Positions 1-9,074 of a stretch of 64,000 bases of DNA are shown here, piece after piece; positions within the stretch are counted from its first letter, which is position 1; each line of letters starts with the position of its first letter. Made by a program: the position numbers and the translations under genes. Location of the stretch: positions 1 through 64,000 of the IMG/VR virus record IMGVR_UViG_3300024518_002836; one strand, 5' to 3'. The stretch is from a virus. Under the pieces are notes generated by a model. It made no database searches. It was given only the letters and a program-made list of their open reading frames with translations, and was not told the origin of the DNA.

Positions 1-936
1 AGTTCCAGCGCCGTCAGTTTCATCAGCATCAATTAAATATTTATGCCCACTTCCAGCTAATCCATAACTAACTGCCACTACTTCTGTGTCTGTTTTTAAT
101 GGTCCCTTCCAAATGCTGAATTTAGTCCCTTTAGGAATATCTGAACCATAAGCCGGAGAAAATTCAAAAGAATCTCCCGCTACATCTGAAGTGCTAATCT
201 CAGTAATTTTAGCAAAGTGGTGTTTTTTAGGTTCATCTACAAATAACATAACAAAATAATCATATGTATCTAATAATGATGTTGATAATAAAAGAGAAAT
301 GCCAGAATCAAGCGGCATTTCTATTCTATATCCAGAACTATTTTCTCTATTTTCAAAATATCCATCTAAATTACCACCAAATCCATTTGATGGACCATAT
401 CTATTTACTGCGTCCTCAGTAGCATGAGTAAATGTAGCTGAAGAACTAACTCCATATTGTGCAGCACCATCAGTTCCAGTAGAACTAGTATCATTAGCAG
501 AATCCTGTGGAGGAGTTTCTCCATCATTTCTAATTTCGTAACAAACTACTCTATTTTTAGAAGATTTATATGTGGCTTTTAATTGGTCATTATTATCAAT
601 TGTTACTGCACTAGTAGTTGTCCATTTAATTACATTTATATCAAGATATGGGTTAATAGTATCAATAATACCAATAAGTGCACCAGAATCAGAATATACA
701 CTATCTCCTTCTTTAAACACATCAGGGATAACTCCACCAGAATTATCATCTACATATAAAGTAGAACTACCGGAACCAGTAGTTGCTGCGGCAAAAACTC
801 CACTATCCACCAAAGCCCCGTCACAAATAACTAAAGGATTAGTTGGACAATCATAATACACATTACCATTAGCAATAGATGGAGTATCACCGGGTTTAGA
901 ACCCTGTGACATTGGGAATAGAATAGTATTAGGCAT
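1..936 (-). CDS. Distal tail/structural protein, 3' end outside the window (partial)
   Basis: The minus frame is open from an ATG at 936 to the window edge, 312 codons. The start forms a TAATG overlap with the stop of the preceding tail gene. The visible part is rich in Ser, Thr, Gly, Asn and Asp with few Lys, starts MPNTILFPMSQG, and looks like a beta-rich virion surface or baseplate protein. No family is recognised. It follows tape measure and two tail proteins, so a distal tail or fibre role is inferred from position and composition. Confidence 0.75.
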   Translation of the reverse strand, partial: MPNTILFPMSQGSKPGDTPSIANGNVYYDCPTNPLVICDGALVDSGVFAAATTGSGSSTLYVDDNSGGVIPDVFKEGDSVYSDSGALIGIIDTINPYLDINVIKWTTTSAVTIDNNDQLKATYKSSKNRVVCYEIRNDGETPPQDSANDTSSTGTDGAAQYGVSSSATFTHATEDAVNRYGPSNGFGGNLDGYFENRENSSGYRIEMPLDSGISLLLSTSLLDTYDYFVMLFVDEPKKHHFAKITEISTSDVAGDSFEFSPAYGSDIPKGTKFSIWKGPLKTDTEVVAVSYGLAGSGHKYLIDADETDGAGT

Positions 937-1754
937 TAAATATCAACCTCTTCAAATCTTAAATATAATAATAAAGTTTCATAAAAAGGCACCAATGTAT
1001 GTATATCTGAAAAATCTGTTTGATAACCTTTAGTCAAACACAATTCATGTAACTCTCCCATAAATTGTTTTCTAGTTGCAGCCTCGCCTGAAGAAGAATT
1101 AATGGTTCCAATATAACAGTCTGTATTATCCATACTAAACGCCATATTAGCTGTTCCCTTTCCAGCATGAAGCATACTAGCAATAATAACCCCATTAACT
1201 ATTATATCCATACTTCCCGTTGAAGAACTAAAAGATACTGCTATGTGATAAGGAGTAAGTAAATATAATGCTTCGGGATTTGTATTATAACCAGTAGTCC
1301 CTTTAATAACTGCCGGGCTATTTAATGTAGAAGTTGCACCACTAGCAGTAACCACAAATTGAATTTTATATTCAGCGGGCGTATTAGCATAACTAGATGC
1401 TGTATTCACTAAATATAATTGCATATTAGTGCTATAAAAAATACACATTGAATGAGTCAATCTATTAGTAATATCTAAAAATCTCCTACTTTGAGAATTA
1501 GTAGCAGTTTGATTAGGTAATGTTTTAGTTGAATTTTTAATGGTCGAAGAAGAATTACCATTACAGTCGTAAGCCGTTATTATTGATTCTAATGTAAATG
1601 ACCCTTCTAAATCCCAAACACCATAAGTCACATCATCAGATGTAATTCCTGTTCCACCATCAGGAATATTTTTATCATAATCTAATAACAAATGCCCATT
1701 ACACATTACCGGGAATACTAAAGAATTCCTATTTCCAATAAAAGTTTGATACAA
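936..1754 (-). CDS. Tail protein with LamG/concanavalin-like fold (predicted)
   Basis: This is a 272-residue protein. The central and C-terminal part (about residues 150-230) reads like a jelly-roll LamG/lectin domain: a strand with HIAVSFSSSTG, then MDIIVNGVII, then a loop and NTDCYIGTINSSS. Such domains are common in virus tail proteins that bind surface glycans. Residues 1-60 contain FPVMCNGHLLLDY and VWDLEGSFTLE strands. It lies in the distal tail cluster, 9 nt after the preceding gene. Glycan binding is inference; the fold call is from pattern only. Confidence 0.6.
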   Translation of the reverse strand: MYQTFIGNRNSLVFPVMCNGHLLLDYDKNIPDGGTGITSDDVTYGVWDLEGSFTLESIITAYDCNGNSSSTIKNSTKTLPNQTATNSQSRRFLDITNRLTHSMCIFYSTNMQLYLVNTASSYANTPAEYKIQFVVTASGATSTLNSPAVIKGTTGYNTNPEALYLLTPYHIAVSFSSSTGSMDIIVNGVIIASMLHAGKGTANMAFSMDNTDCYIGTINSSSGEAATRKQFMGELHELCLTKGYQTDFSDIHTLVPFYETLLLYLRFEEVDI

Positions 1755-1763
1755 AATATCACC

Positions 1764-2489
1764 TCAGAAAGACACATCTGCAATTTGGAAATCCATAGAA
1801 AATTCAATAAATGGTTGACCGGGAGTAAATGTAGTCGAAAAATTTCTAACAAAACCTTTTAATCCATATTTAACGATATCTGTTGCTCCAGTAACAATTG
1901 ATGGAAAATTTCCTATACCTGTAATATCTAAAGTGCCTTGATTATCACTATCTCTAGTTTTAAATGAAAAGGGGATTAATGGACAATCTTTCATTTCTGT
2001 GGCTGCTGTAATATCTGTTGCAGAACCATCATCGGAAATAGTGTAATAATCCCAATCATCTGCAACTCTAGATGGTATAAGAATAATCAATTTATTAGGA
2101 TTTTGATTTTTCTGAAGGAATGATGAATCGACATAGGAATGAATTAATTGTGCTACTTCAAATGAAGTTAAAAATTTAGAAGTATCATTTGTGGTATTTC
2201 CGTGAACCCAATTTTTAATAATGGTTTGTTCAGTAATAATCCCATTAAGGCTTACCGTCTTATCAGTCATTCCCAAATCTAATGCGGCGGTTTTTGATTC
2301 GCCATAGATTAAACCAGACCCCGGTAAAGCATGGGATATTACTTGTTTGGAAGTATTAATAGCAATACTTTCACATTTTAAAGCAATTCTATTTGCAGCC
2401 CATCCTGCACCTGTTGAATCATCTGCCTTACTTCCTCTAGCAGATAAATCAAGCCAAACATATTGATTATCTAAATCTGTAAATGTCAT
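1764..2489 (-). CDS. Distal tail protein (predicted)
   Basis: A 241-residue protein directly after the tape measure gene, overlapping its stop by 4 nt (ATGA). This is the usual place of the distal tail (Dit-like) protein. Composition is mixed alpha/beta with no membrane segment. The C-terminal segment (GFVRNFSTTFTPGQPFIEFSMDF) looks like closing beta strands. No sequence family is recognised; the role is inferred from gene order alone. Confidence 0.6.
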   Translation of the reverse strand: MTFTDLDNQYVWLDLSARGSKADDSTGAGWAANRIALKCESIAINTSKQVISHALPGSGLIYGESKTAALDLGMTDKTVSLNGIITEQTIIKNWVHGNTTNDTSKFLTSFEVAQLIHSYVDSSFLQKNQNPNKLIILIPSRVADDWDYYTISDDGSATDITAATEMKDCPLIPFSFKTRDSDNQGTLDITGIGNFPSIVTGATDIVKYGLKGFVRNFSTTFTPGQPFIEFSMDFQIADVSF

Positions 2490-4732
2490 GATATCGACCT
2501 ACTTGATGATGATGTTGTTCTATTAATTTCAGTATTAACTAATTGGCCAACCTTTCTAGCAATATCTCTAATTTCTCTATCAGATGCTCCTATTCTTCCA
2601 TTAACATGAACATTGATTGTATTATTTATAGTATTACTTCCCATCATTGATTTAGAGTCTTTATTACTATGCACTCTAGAACCTTTAGGTAATTTAACTA
2701 GTTCTGGTCCCTTTTCTCCAACCAAAATGTGTTTATTAGTATTAACAACTCCACCTTCAGCCATTTCAGCACCAATTTTACCACCAATAGCAGCACCCGC
2801 AATAGCACCAGCGGGGCCACCCATCATAAAACCTACTCCTGCCCCTATACCGGCACCACCAATCATTTTAGAATTATCTCCAACCCACTCTTTAATAGCA
2901 CCTATGATACCTTGAAGATACGTAATAATTTCATCTTTATATACTGAGATAAAGCCAAGACCCATTAATATTGCAGCCCCAACCATAAGCCCAAGCATTG
3001 GTATGGCTCCAATTAAAGCCATCATTCCCGCAAATATGTGAGCCGCTATATATTTAACTATTGCCCATATTGTCCAAACAACCAATACTGCTGCTATACC
3101 TTTTAATAATTTTTTCATATGACCGGGCTCTTTAATCCAATTCACAAAACCAACAACTATACCTGCACCAATTGTGAATAATAAACCTAAACCTAGTAAT
3201 AATAAATCTACTACTAAGAAAAATGTAGTTATTGCCAATTCAATTAAACCATCAATCATACCACCAAAATCTCCTGTAAATGCTGAATATATAATTTTCC
3301 ATAATGCCATAAACCAATCTATTACTCCACTGATAACCCTTCCAAAAGTTTCACCTAAACTAAGGAATGCAAACATTGAGTCTTCTAGCCCCTTAGTTAC
3401 AGATTTCATACCATCCCAAATCATATTTATGACCTTGAATACTATAAACACGCCAATAATTAACATGAAGAAATACATTAATGCTACTTTCATCTTACTA
3501 AATACAAATAGCATATTTGGTAAAACCTTCTTAAACTTGCCTCTTAAATTATCATTTATCCCTGTTAGTTTTTTCGTTATGCCTTGCTCGAATATAGCAC
3601 CTTTTAAGAATTTACCAAAAACCGCCCCTCTTTCTGCTAAGAAATCTCCTCTGGCTTTTTGGTCACCGAAAACACCTTGTTTTTTTATCCCTTTTAATAT
3701 TCCTTTTGTATGTTCTATTAAACCCTTTCCGCCTTCTTTTTTTCTCAATCCAAGACTTGCTCCAACGATTCCCATTTTACCCCCAAATTCACTAACTGCC
3801 TCCATCTTTTCATTAAAGTCCTTAATGTACTCTTCTCTTCCAGAAAGCTTTGCATCTTCACGGCGAACCTTTATTCCCCCTTTAACATAACCTTCCTTAT
3901 CCTTTTCTTCTTTTGTCCACTTAACTTCTTCTATTTTGTCTCGACCTTTCTTTCCAAACAATTTATCTCTTACACTTTCAGCCTTAGTCAACATTTTTAA
4001 TTCTAACTTTGCCATTCTTGGACGAAACCATTGTCTAACCTTTCCACCATAAATAGCCTTTTTTTGTCTATCTAACAATTCATCCATTGCTTTTACTTCT
4101 AATCTTACTAATTTTATAGCATCCTCTTTTCCAACATTTCGTTTTATTAGTAATTTATATGATAAACTTTCTTTCATTAAATTATCATGGTCACTAGCCT
4201 TAAGAAATTTGTTAAGCTTTTGGGCCTTATTAAAATAATCACTTTCAATATCGGCATAGTTTTCCATAGCCTTTGCTGCCCTATCAGTAATTTCGAGCTT
4301 TTTCTCTTGAGCAGTTTGATAAATAGACACAACATCAATAACACCACGCATAGCATTTTGAATTGACCATAATCCTGTTCCTGAAAGAAGCCTTGAACCT
4401 GCTGTCCATAATTTACTTTGAGACATGGCTTGGAACATTGATTTGTCCATGCCTTTTGTGACTTGAGTGACTTCAAGAATTTGACGTTTAACCTCCATCA
4501 TGCTATCTTTGAATCGTTGATTTTCAGTAGTAGCATCTAAATAAGTTTCAGTTTGTTCTTTTATTGCTTTAGAATGTTCTTTTTGAGCGGCAGTTGTTTC
4601 CTTTTGTACTTTTTCTGACTCTATCATTTTTTGACTCATTAACGTTAATGCAACATTATTTTTCATCATAAATTCATTCATAGTATTTAAAGACTCATTC
4701 ATCTTATCAAAAGTATTTTTAAATGCTCCCAT
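2486..4732 (-). CDS. Tail tape measure protein
   Basis: This 748-residue protein is the longest of the tail cluster. The first 130 residues are Met/Glu/Lys-rich coiled coil. Several hydrophobic membrane-like segments follow at about residues 410-440 and 490-610, then a Gly/Ala-rich stretch. Near the C-terminus it has GEKGPELVKLPKGSRV, a motif seen at the end of many phage tape measure proteins. The family sets tail length and forms the DNA channel. It follows the two tail chaperone frames, the classical order. Start ATG at 4732 has GGTGATATT just upstream. Confidence 0.9.
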   Translation of the reverse strand: MGAFKNTFDKMNESLNTMNEFMMKNNVALTLMSQKMIESEKVQKETTAAQKEHSKAIKEQTETYLDATTENQRFKDSMMEVKRQILEVTQVTKGMDKSMFQAMSQSKLWTAGSRLLSGTGLWSIQNAMRGVIDVVSIYQTAQEKKLEITDRAAKAMENYADIESDYFNKAQKLNKFLKASDHDNLMKESLSYKLLIKRNVGKEDAIKLVRLEVKAMDELLDRQKKAIYGGKVRQWFRPRMAKLELKMLTKAESVRDKLFGKKGRDKIEEVKWTKEEKDKEGYVKGGIKVRREDAKLSGREEYIKDFNEKMEAVSEFGGKMGIVGASLGLRKKEGGKGLIEHTKGILKGIKKQGVFGDQKARGDFLAERGAVFGKFLKGAIFEQGITKKLTGINDNLRGKFKKVLPNMLFVFSKMKVALMYFFMLIIGVFIVFKVINMIWDGMKSVTKGLEDSMFAFLSLGETFGRVISGVIDWFMALWKIIYSAFTGDFGGMIDGLIELAITTFFLVVDLLLLGLGLLFTIGAGIVVGFVNWIKEPGHMKKLLKGIAAVLVVWTIWAIVKYIAAHIFAGMMALIGAIPMLGLMVGAAILMGLGFISVYKDEIITYLQGIIGAIKEWVGDNSKMIGGAGIGAGVGFMMGGPAGAIAGAAIGGKIGAEMAEGGVVNTNKHILVGEKGPELVKLPKGSRVHSNKDSKSMMGSNTINNTINVHVNGRIGASDREIRDIARKVGQLVNTEINRTTSSSSRSIS

Positions 4733-4740
4733 AATATCAC

Positions 4741-4950
4741 CTAATATTTACTCTTTGCATCATTAAATGACTTATCCATCTCTTCTGCTTTTATCATTTC
4801 TACTGCCGCATGAACCGATAATAAATCATTAACCATTTTCGCTGGCATTTTGTAAACTTCTAATGGGCTAATTGCTAAGGCTTTCGCCAAACTATAAACG
4901 ACAATTAAGGAGGCATCTTGTGGGGTCGCTTTCCCACTTTTAATCGCCAC
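4741..4950 (-). CDS. Tail assembly chaperone, second frame (T part)
   Basis: This 69-residue frame begins at GTG 4950, three bases after the end of the upstream chaperone frame, and lies one reading frame back from it. It is alpha-helical (SLIVVYSLAKALAISPLEVYK). A slippery A AAA AAC heptamer at 4968-4962 lies in the correct phase to fuse this frame to the upstream protein. In known tailed phages the frameshifted G-T protein recruits the tape measure protein and tail tube subunits. It is probably made mainly as the fusion rather than from its own GTG. Confidence 0.75.
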   Translation of the reverse strand: MAIKSGKATPQDASLIVVYSLAKALAISPLEVYKMPAKMVNDLLSVHAAVEMIKAEEMDKSFNDAKSKY

Positions 4951-4952
4951 CT

Positions 4953-5324
4953 TCAGCCTTCGTTTTTTCCTTCATCCCCCTGTAAATCCGAAAACGGATT
5001 TGGGAGGACTTCTTTAAGTTGGTTGCCCACATAGGGCGAGAGTCGTAATAAATCAACAGCACTAAGACTTGGCTCAGTTTTGTCAATAAAATTATCAACC
5101 ATGAATTTATACATGGCATTCAGGTCTAAGTCCATCTCTTGCGTCTTAGCGTTTAATTTTAAAACGCTTGTAGTCGCTTGCTCTACTTGTAACCAAGTAG
5201 GCTGATTTACCCAAACTTTAAGATATTCTTCTGAGTCAGGTGATACTCGCACATAATGCAATTCACTTTCACTCGCGGCAAACAGGTTGTTTTTGTCCGT
5301 TACTACTTTTTTATTATCTAACAT
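4953..5324 (-). CDS. Tail assembly chaperone, first frame (G part)
   Basis: A 123-residue acidic protein between the tail tube gene and the tape measure gene. It contains HYVRVSPDSEEYLKVWVNQPTW and LDLNAMYKFMVDNFIDKTE, which resemble phage tail chaperones that start with a beta domain and end in helices. I chose ATG 5324 rather than the in-frame GTG at 5339 because GGAAGTGATTAAAATG matches the start context used throughout this operon. The last codons GGA AAA AAC are the frameshift site. Confidence 0.75.
   Translation of the reverse strand: MLDNKKVVTDKNNLFAASESELHYVRVSPDSEEYLKVWVNQPTWLQVEQATTSVLKLNAKTQEMDLDLNAMYKFMVDNFIDKTEPSLSAVDLLRLSPYVGNQLKEVLPNPFSDLQGDEGKNEG
4962..4968 (-). promoter_or_regulatory. 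Programmed -1 ribosomal frameshift site A_AAA_AAC
   Basis: On the minus strand the end of the chaperone gene reads GGA AAA AAC GAA GGC TGA. The heptamer A AAA AAC is in the phase X_XXY_YYZ needed for simultaneous -1 slippage. After slippage the frame continues CGA AGG CTG AAG GTG GCG and enters the downstream frame. About 25 nt further, GTGGG and CCCAC can pair as a 5-bp stem that could stimulate slippage. Confidence 0.75.
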
Positions 5325-5376
5325 TTTAATCACTTCCACCTACCACGTTACATACATACTGTGGTGGAAAATTAAA

Positions 5377-5508
5377 TTACTCTTTAGGTTCCGTTTTTGG
5401 CTCCTCTTTAGTTTCTGTCTTTTTATTGATAGGCTTAGCCTTTTTCTTTTTTTCAGCCTCTTTGAGATTCTTTTCAAATAGAATTCTTTTATCTAATTTA
5501 CTTACCAT
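5377..5508 (-). CDS. Small Lys/Glu-rich protein of the tail cluster
   Basis: A 43-residue protein (MVSKLDKRILFEKNL...) with start ATG 5508 preceded by GGTGATTTTT and stop at 5377. It is almost entirely charged, with runs of Lys and Glu, and is probably unstructured or helical. It sits between the tail tube and tail chaperone genes. No family is recognised. Confidence 0.6.
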   Translation of the reverse strand: MVSKLDKRILFEKNLKEAEKKKKAKPINKKTETKEEPKTEPKE

Positions 5509-5513
5509 AAAAA

Positions 5514-7121
5514 TCACCCTTGTAATACCCAATGGGTTTTAACTGTACAAAGATTTAAATTTCTAGGCATAACAGTCGCTTCGACTGTAATTGGTCCCTT
5601 ATCATCAGGAATAGTCCAATTACTTGCAGTAATATGATAATCTTCGAACTTCAAAAGAATCTGTTCGGTATTATCTTTATCAAATTGTAAATCAATTGTG
5701 GATGTGACGGACGGAACTTCTGCTTCTGTAAATAATTCTTCAAAGAGAGCATCATCAGTTACAAGTGCTGTAAATGATAATTCATAATTTCTTTGTGCGG
5801 GTAAACCATATTTAATATCTTTATTTCCAATACCAATAAATCTCTTATCTTGCAGATTATTGTTAATGGTTAAAGATAGATTTGTAATTTTCAAAAATGG
5901 AGTCCCAAAAATACTAAATGAACCCTTTGAAAAGAAGAACGGGTCTAAACATTCCACTTCTGAATTTTCATAATTAAACAGTGATGTGTTAGTTGTTTGA
6001 CCGCCTCTTGCTTCGTAATTAGTAGTTCGTGCTAATTTATTAACAGCAGCAGTATTTAAATCCATTGTTAATTTTAACTCTTCATTTTCATTAGCGGTCA
6101 TAGTCATAGTATTAACTCTATTACCTCTAGCAATTCTAACAAAAGTATGAGATTCACTCGCGGCACCTGTTTCAGTAGTTAATGTCGTATCAGGATTTTT
6201 TGCAATTGATTGTTCAAGGGCAAAGGAGGGCAATTCAGAAGTTTCTGATTCTGTAAACGTATAAGTAATCGCTTTTTCAACAGCAACAGCAGTTGAAGTT
6301 GTTCTTACTACTTTCTCTAATTGACCCGATACATCTGAACCTTGTAGAATTGGTGGCATCAAAGTTTTAGCCTGTGAAATTCCAGAAGTGGCAACAGCGG
6401 CTTTATAAAAAATTGGGCCAGTTTCTACATGGGTAGTATTTGTGATTTCTGAACTAAATGTAGAACCACCACCATTATCAATATAAACGTCACCGGCAGT
6501 AACACCATAATAACCAGAAGGCATAGTAATATTAGCCAATTCACAGTCAAGTGTTGCACATTTTCCAAAAGCGTAATAAAGCCAAGCACCTGTATGTGCT
6601 GCTAAATTAATATTTCCGCCTGAAGCGGTTTTAATACCTTTGTATTGATGAGTAAAATTTCTTGAACCACCAAGTTGTAAATTGAGTTGTTTCATTTCAA
6701 TATCAACATTGGGGAATGCTGCGGATTCAACAAGACCTAACCAATTATCAGCATTTAATCTTGAAATAGAACCATATTTTGGCCCAGGACAAGGAGCAGC
6801 ATAACTTCTAACGATAGCAAAATCAGTTTCATCCACTAAAGTCCCTGTTGCGTGAGCAGGTGTAATGGTAAAAGCAGTAGTTGTATTACCAGTAATTGTA
6901 TGAGTAGAAGCAGGTGTCGCATTTGACACATCTGCATCATATAAATCTAAAGTGCAACCAACATACAAATCAGGCACTAATAACATTCCTGTTTGGAATG
7001 CGTTAGATGTTACTAAACTTGTTGTTGTGCTTGATGTATCTAAAGTGATACATAATTCTAATTCTGGTACTAGTGTTAAACTAGCGCCACTTCCCAGAAA
7101 AATTTCGTTATTTACTACCAT
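5514..7121 (-). CDS. Major tail tube protein (predicted)
   Basis: This 535-residue protein is rich in Thr, Ser, Ala and Asn. The C-terminal 100 residues (RNYELSFTALVTDD, STIDLQFDKDN, ILLKFEDYHITASNWTIP, PITVEATVMPRNL) have the alternating beta pattern and conserved order of phage tail tube proteins. It lies just before the chaperone frames and tape measure. At 535 residues it is long for a tube protein; the N-terminal 250 residues may be added surface domains. A good start context (GGGTGAATTAAAATG) precedes ATG 7121. Confidence 0.7.
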   Translation of the reverse strand: MVVNNEIFLGSGASLTLVPELELCITLDTSSTTTSLVTSNAFQTGMLLVPDLYVGCTLDLYDADVSNATPASTHTITGNTTTAFTITPAHATGTLVDETDFAIVRSYAAPCPGPKYGSISRLNADNWLGLVESAAFPNVDIEMKQLNLQLGGSRNFTHQYKGIKTASGGNINLAAHTGAWLYYAFGKCATLDCELANITMPSGYYGVTAGDVYIDNGGGSTFSSEITNTTHVETGPIFYKAAVATSGISQAKTLMPPILQGSDVSGQLEKVVRTTSTAVAVEKAITYTFTESETSELPSFALEQSIAKNPDTTLTTETGAASESHTFVRIARGNRVNTMTMTANENEELKLTMDLNTAAVNKLARTTNYEARGGQTTNTSLFNYENSEVECLDPFFFSKGSFSIFGTPFLKITNLSLTINNNLQDKRFIGIGNKDIKYGLPAQRNYELSFTALVTDDALFEELFTEAEVPSVTSTIDLQFDKDNTEQILLKFEDYHITASNWTIPDDKGPITVEATVMPRNLNLCTVKTHWVLQG

Positions 7122-7151
7122 TTTAATTCACCCTTTTAGTTTACATACATA

Positions 7152-7733
7152 CTAAGGTATGGACACCGCAAACTTCTTCATATCTGCGGTTAATTTATAT
7201 CCAAAGAGTCTTTTGTTCCTATCATTTGATTCGGTTCTATTACCAACAAAAATTTGATGAAACTTAGTTGATTCACCATCAGATAAAGTGACAGTTACAC
7301 CCTTACGGTTATGTTCTAACCGATGGCGTAAGACTTTATAGAGGTTTTCCAATCTATCGCGGGCAAAGTTTGCGTCGGATGCTCCACGTTCATCTTGAAG
7401 AGTTCTTATACTGATTGACATATTATATTGTTCATTACGAACATCCCATGAAATAGTAGGATATTCAATTGTTTGTCCACTTTCATATACAATAATAATG
7501 TCACCAGAGGATAAATCATACCTCATGGCTTTATTCTTATTCATATTTCTAATATCTACTACTGTCGGTGTTCCAACTAAAGTTGCCCAAGATGCTCCTA
7601 ATACAGTTTCTGCTGATTTAGACCAACTATTAACTGAAGAATAGGCAACACCATCAATAGTAGATACTGTTGCCCCATCATCAGAATAATCTGTGGGGTT
7701 AATTAATGCTACTAAAAATGTTGTTTCGTCCAT
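7152..7733 (-). CDS. Neck / tail completion protein (predicted)
   Basis: A 193-residue protein between the connector genes and the tail tube gene. It includes VVDIRNMNKNKAMRYDLSSGDIIIVYESG and SWDVRNEQYNMSISIRTLQDERGASD, a pattern like small head-tail joining proteins. ATG 7733 is chosen over the in-frame TTG at 7745 because GAGTGATAAT lies 6 nt upstream. The role rests on gene order and length. Confidence 0.55.
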   Translation of the reverse strand: MDETTFLVALINPTDYSDDGATVSTIDGVAYSSVNSWSKSAETVLGASWATLVGTPTVVDIRNMNKNKAMRYDLSSGDIIIVYESGQTIEYPTISWDVRNEQYNMSISIRTLQDERGASDANFARDRLENLYKVLRHRLEHNRKGVTVTLSDGESTKFHQIFVGNRTESNDRNKRLFGYKLTADMKKFAVSIP

Positions 7734-7737
7734 ATTA

Positions 7738-7968
7738 TCACTCAAACATTTTAATTAATTCTTTATTATGAGCATCTTCAATTTCCTTTTCAATATTTCT
7801 AAAGAACTCTGCTTCTACTCTTTCTGAAATTAACCTTTTATCCGAAATAGCAAAACCTGGAAAATAATCTGCAATGACTTGTTCTCTTTCTAATTCTAAT
7901 TTAACTAACTCTTCTAACAAATACCTTCTTTTTTCTAATTTAAGTAGGACTTTATCCATCGCGCCCAT
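7738..7968 (-). CDS. Small helical protein in the connector region
   Basis: A 76-residue, strongly helical charged protein (KRRYLLEELVKLELEREQ). ATG 7968 is preceded by GAGTGATTAAT. It is placed between the adaptor protein and the neck protein. Function unknown; a structural or chaperone role in head completion is possible. Confidence 0.6.
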   Translation of the reverse strand: MGAMDKVLLKLEKRRYLLEELVKLELEREQVIADYFPGFAISDKRLISERVEAEFFRNIEKEIEDAHNKELIKMFE

Positions 7969-7973
7969 ATTAA

Positions 7974-9074
7974 TCACTCGATTAAAAATATAGTCTCTCT
8001 AGTGAGTTTAAGTAAATCTTCTACTTCTTTCTTTAATAAATCGTATTTCATTTTAATATCAATTTGTGAACCTGATTCTGCAATTAGAACAGTTTGGTCA
8101 TCATGTCTAAGGATTTCACACGCTACAAGTTTTGTTGCTGCATCTGAAATAATTCCGGGAACTCTAGGATTACCTGCAATATACGTAATCCTAATAGAAT
8201 TCTTTTCCATATATGGAAATTTAGTTCTGAAGAAAATCCTTCCTTCATCATCTAATCTCCACCAAGTTCCAAGTCTTTTCATTTGTTCATTATCTGTAAA
8301 TCCAGATACAGAAAGACCCGTTGAAACATAACTACCACTAGTATCAATAGCAATTGAACAATTAGAACCATCATCTGATAATAACAAAGATGAGATAATA
8401 ACGGTATTTTCATCTTCACTATCTAATGTAGCATAGAAATATTTAGCCGGATTATCTGATTCTGATTTAGAAGCAACTGCTCCAGTAATCATTGCAGTAT
8501 TAGTAGGAAACGTTTCATTAATTAAATACACTAATTCTTGAGCGGAAGTTTTTGAACCAAGAGTATTATTAAATTGACTAGATGCAGTTCCACTATCTAA
8601 TGAAATTACTGTAGAATTAGGTAATGTTAAATTGATTCTATTAGTAGTTCCTCTATTATCTGAACTGAAAGTTACTTTAGCAGTAGCCGAGGCTAAATCA
8701 GTCCATGTATTACCTTGCCAAACTTCAATTCTAATCATTTTGCGAATATGTCGATGGTTTAATTGACAAAACCCGACATAATCAGACCACCATGAGGGCC
8801 ATTTACGAAGAGAACCCCCTGTCGGACTACGGAAATTGTGCATTTCATTAGCGTAAAAGATGGGTCTATAAGACATACCCGTTGTTTCATCAATATAATC
8901 TTCCGCATTTTTAATATATTGACCTACTTGAGAATAATCAGGATTGGTTGTTCCAGAAAAAGATGGAATTTGTAGTAAATCTGCAACAAGGTTTTCATTA
9001 GTGTAATGCCCTTGTCCAGTAGCATAATTAGGATTAATTGCAGTATAGTCAGAAGGAGAGGATAGTTTAACCAT
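7974..9074 (-). CDS. Head-tail connector / adaptor protein (predicted)
   Basis: This 366-residue protein begins with helices typical of phage adaptor proteins (SQVGQYIKNAEDYIDETTGMSYRP) and ends with ISDAATKLVACEILRHDD plus a final helix (KMKYDLLKKEVEDLLKL), as in connectors that dock beneath the portal. Between them (about residues 110-270) is a beta-rich insertion. ATG 9074 fits the GGGGGTGCATTTAATG context and gives an 8-nt overlap with the upstream gene. The family call is from pattern only. Confidence 0.65.
   Translation of the reverse strand: MVKLSSPSDYTAINPNYATGQGHYTNENLVADLLQIPSFSGTTNPDYSQVGQYIKNAEDYIDETTGMSYRPIFYANEMHNFRSPTGGSLRKWPSWWSDYVGFCQLNHRHIRKMIRIEVWQGNTWTDLASATAKVTFSSDNRGTTNRINLTLPNSTVISLDSGTASSQFNNTLGSKTSAQELVYLINETFPTNTAMITGAVASKSESDNPAKYFYATLDSEDENTVIISSLLLSDDGSNCSIAIDTSGSYVSTGLSVSGFTDNEQMKRLGTWWRLDDEGRIFFRTKFPYMEKNSIRITYIAGNPRVPGIISDAATKLVACEILRHDDQTVLIAESGSQIDIKMKYDLLKKEVEDLLKLTRETIFLIE

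Noticed and set aside
2613-3890. Plus-strand frames of 100 and 238 codons opposite the tape measure gene
   Set aside because: They mirror the codon pattern of the minus-strand gene and have no start signals.
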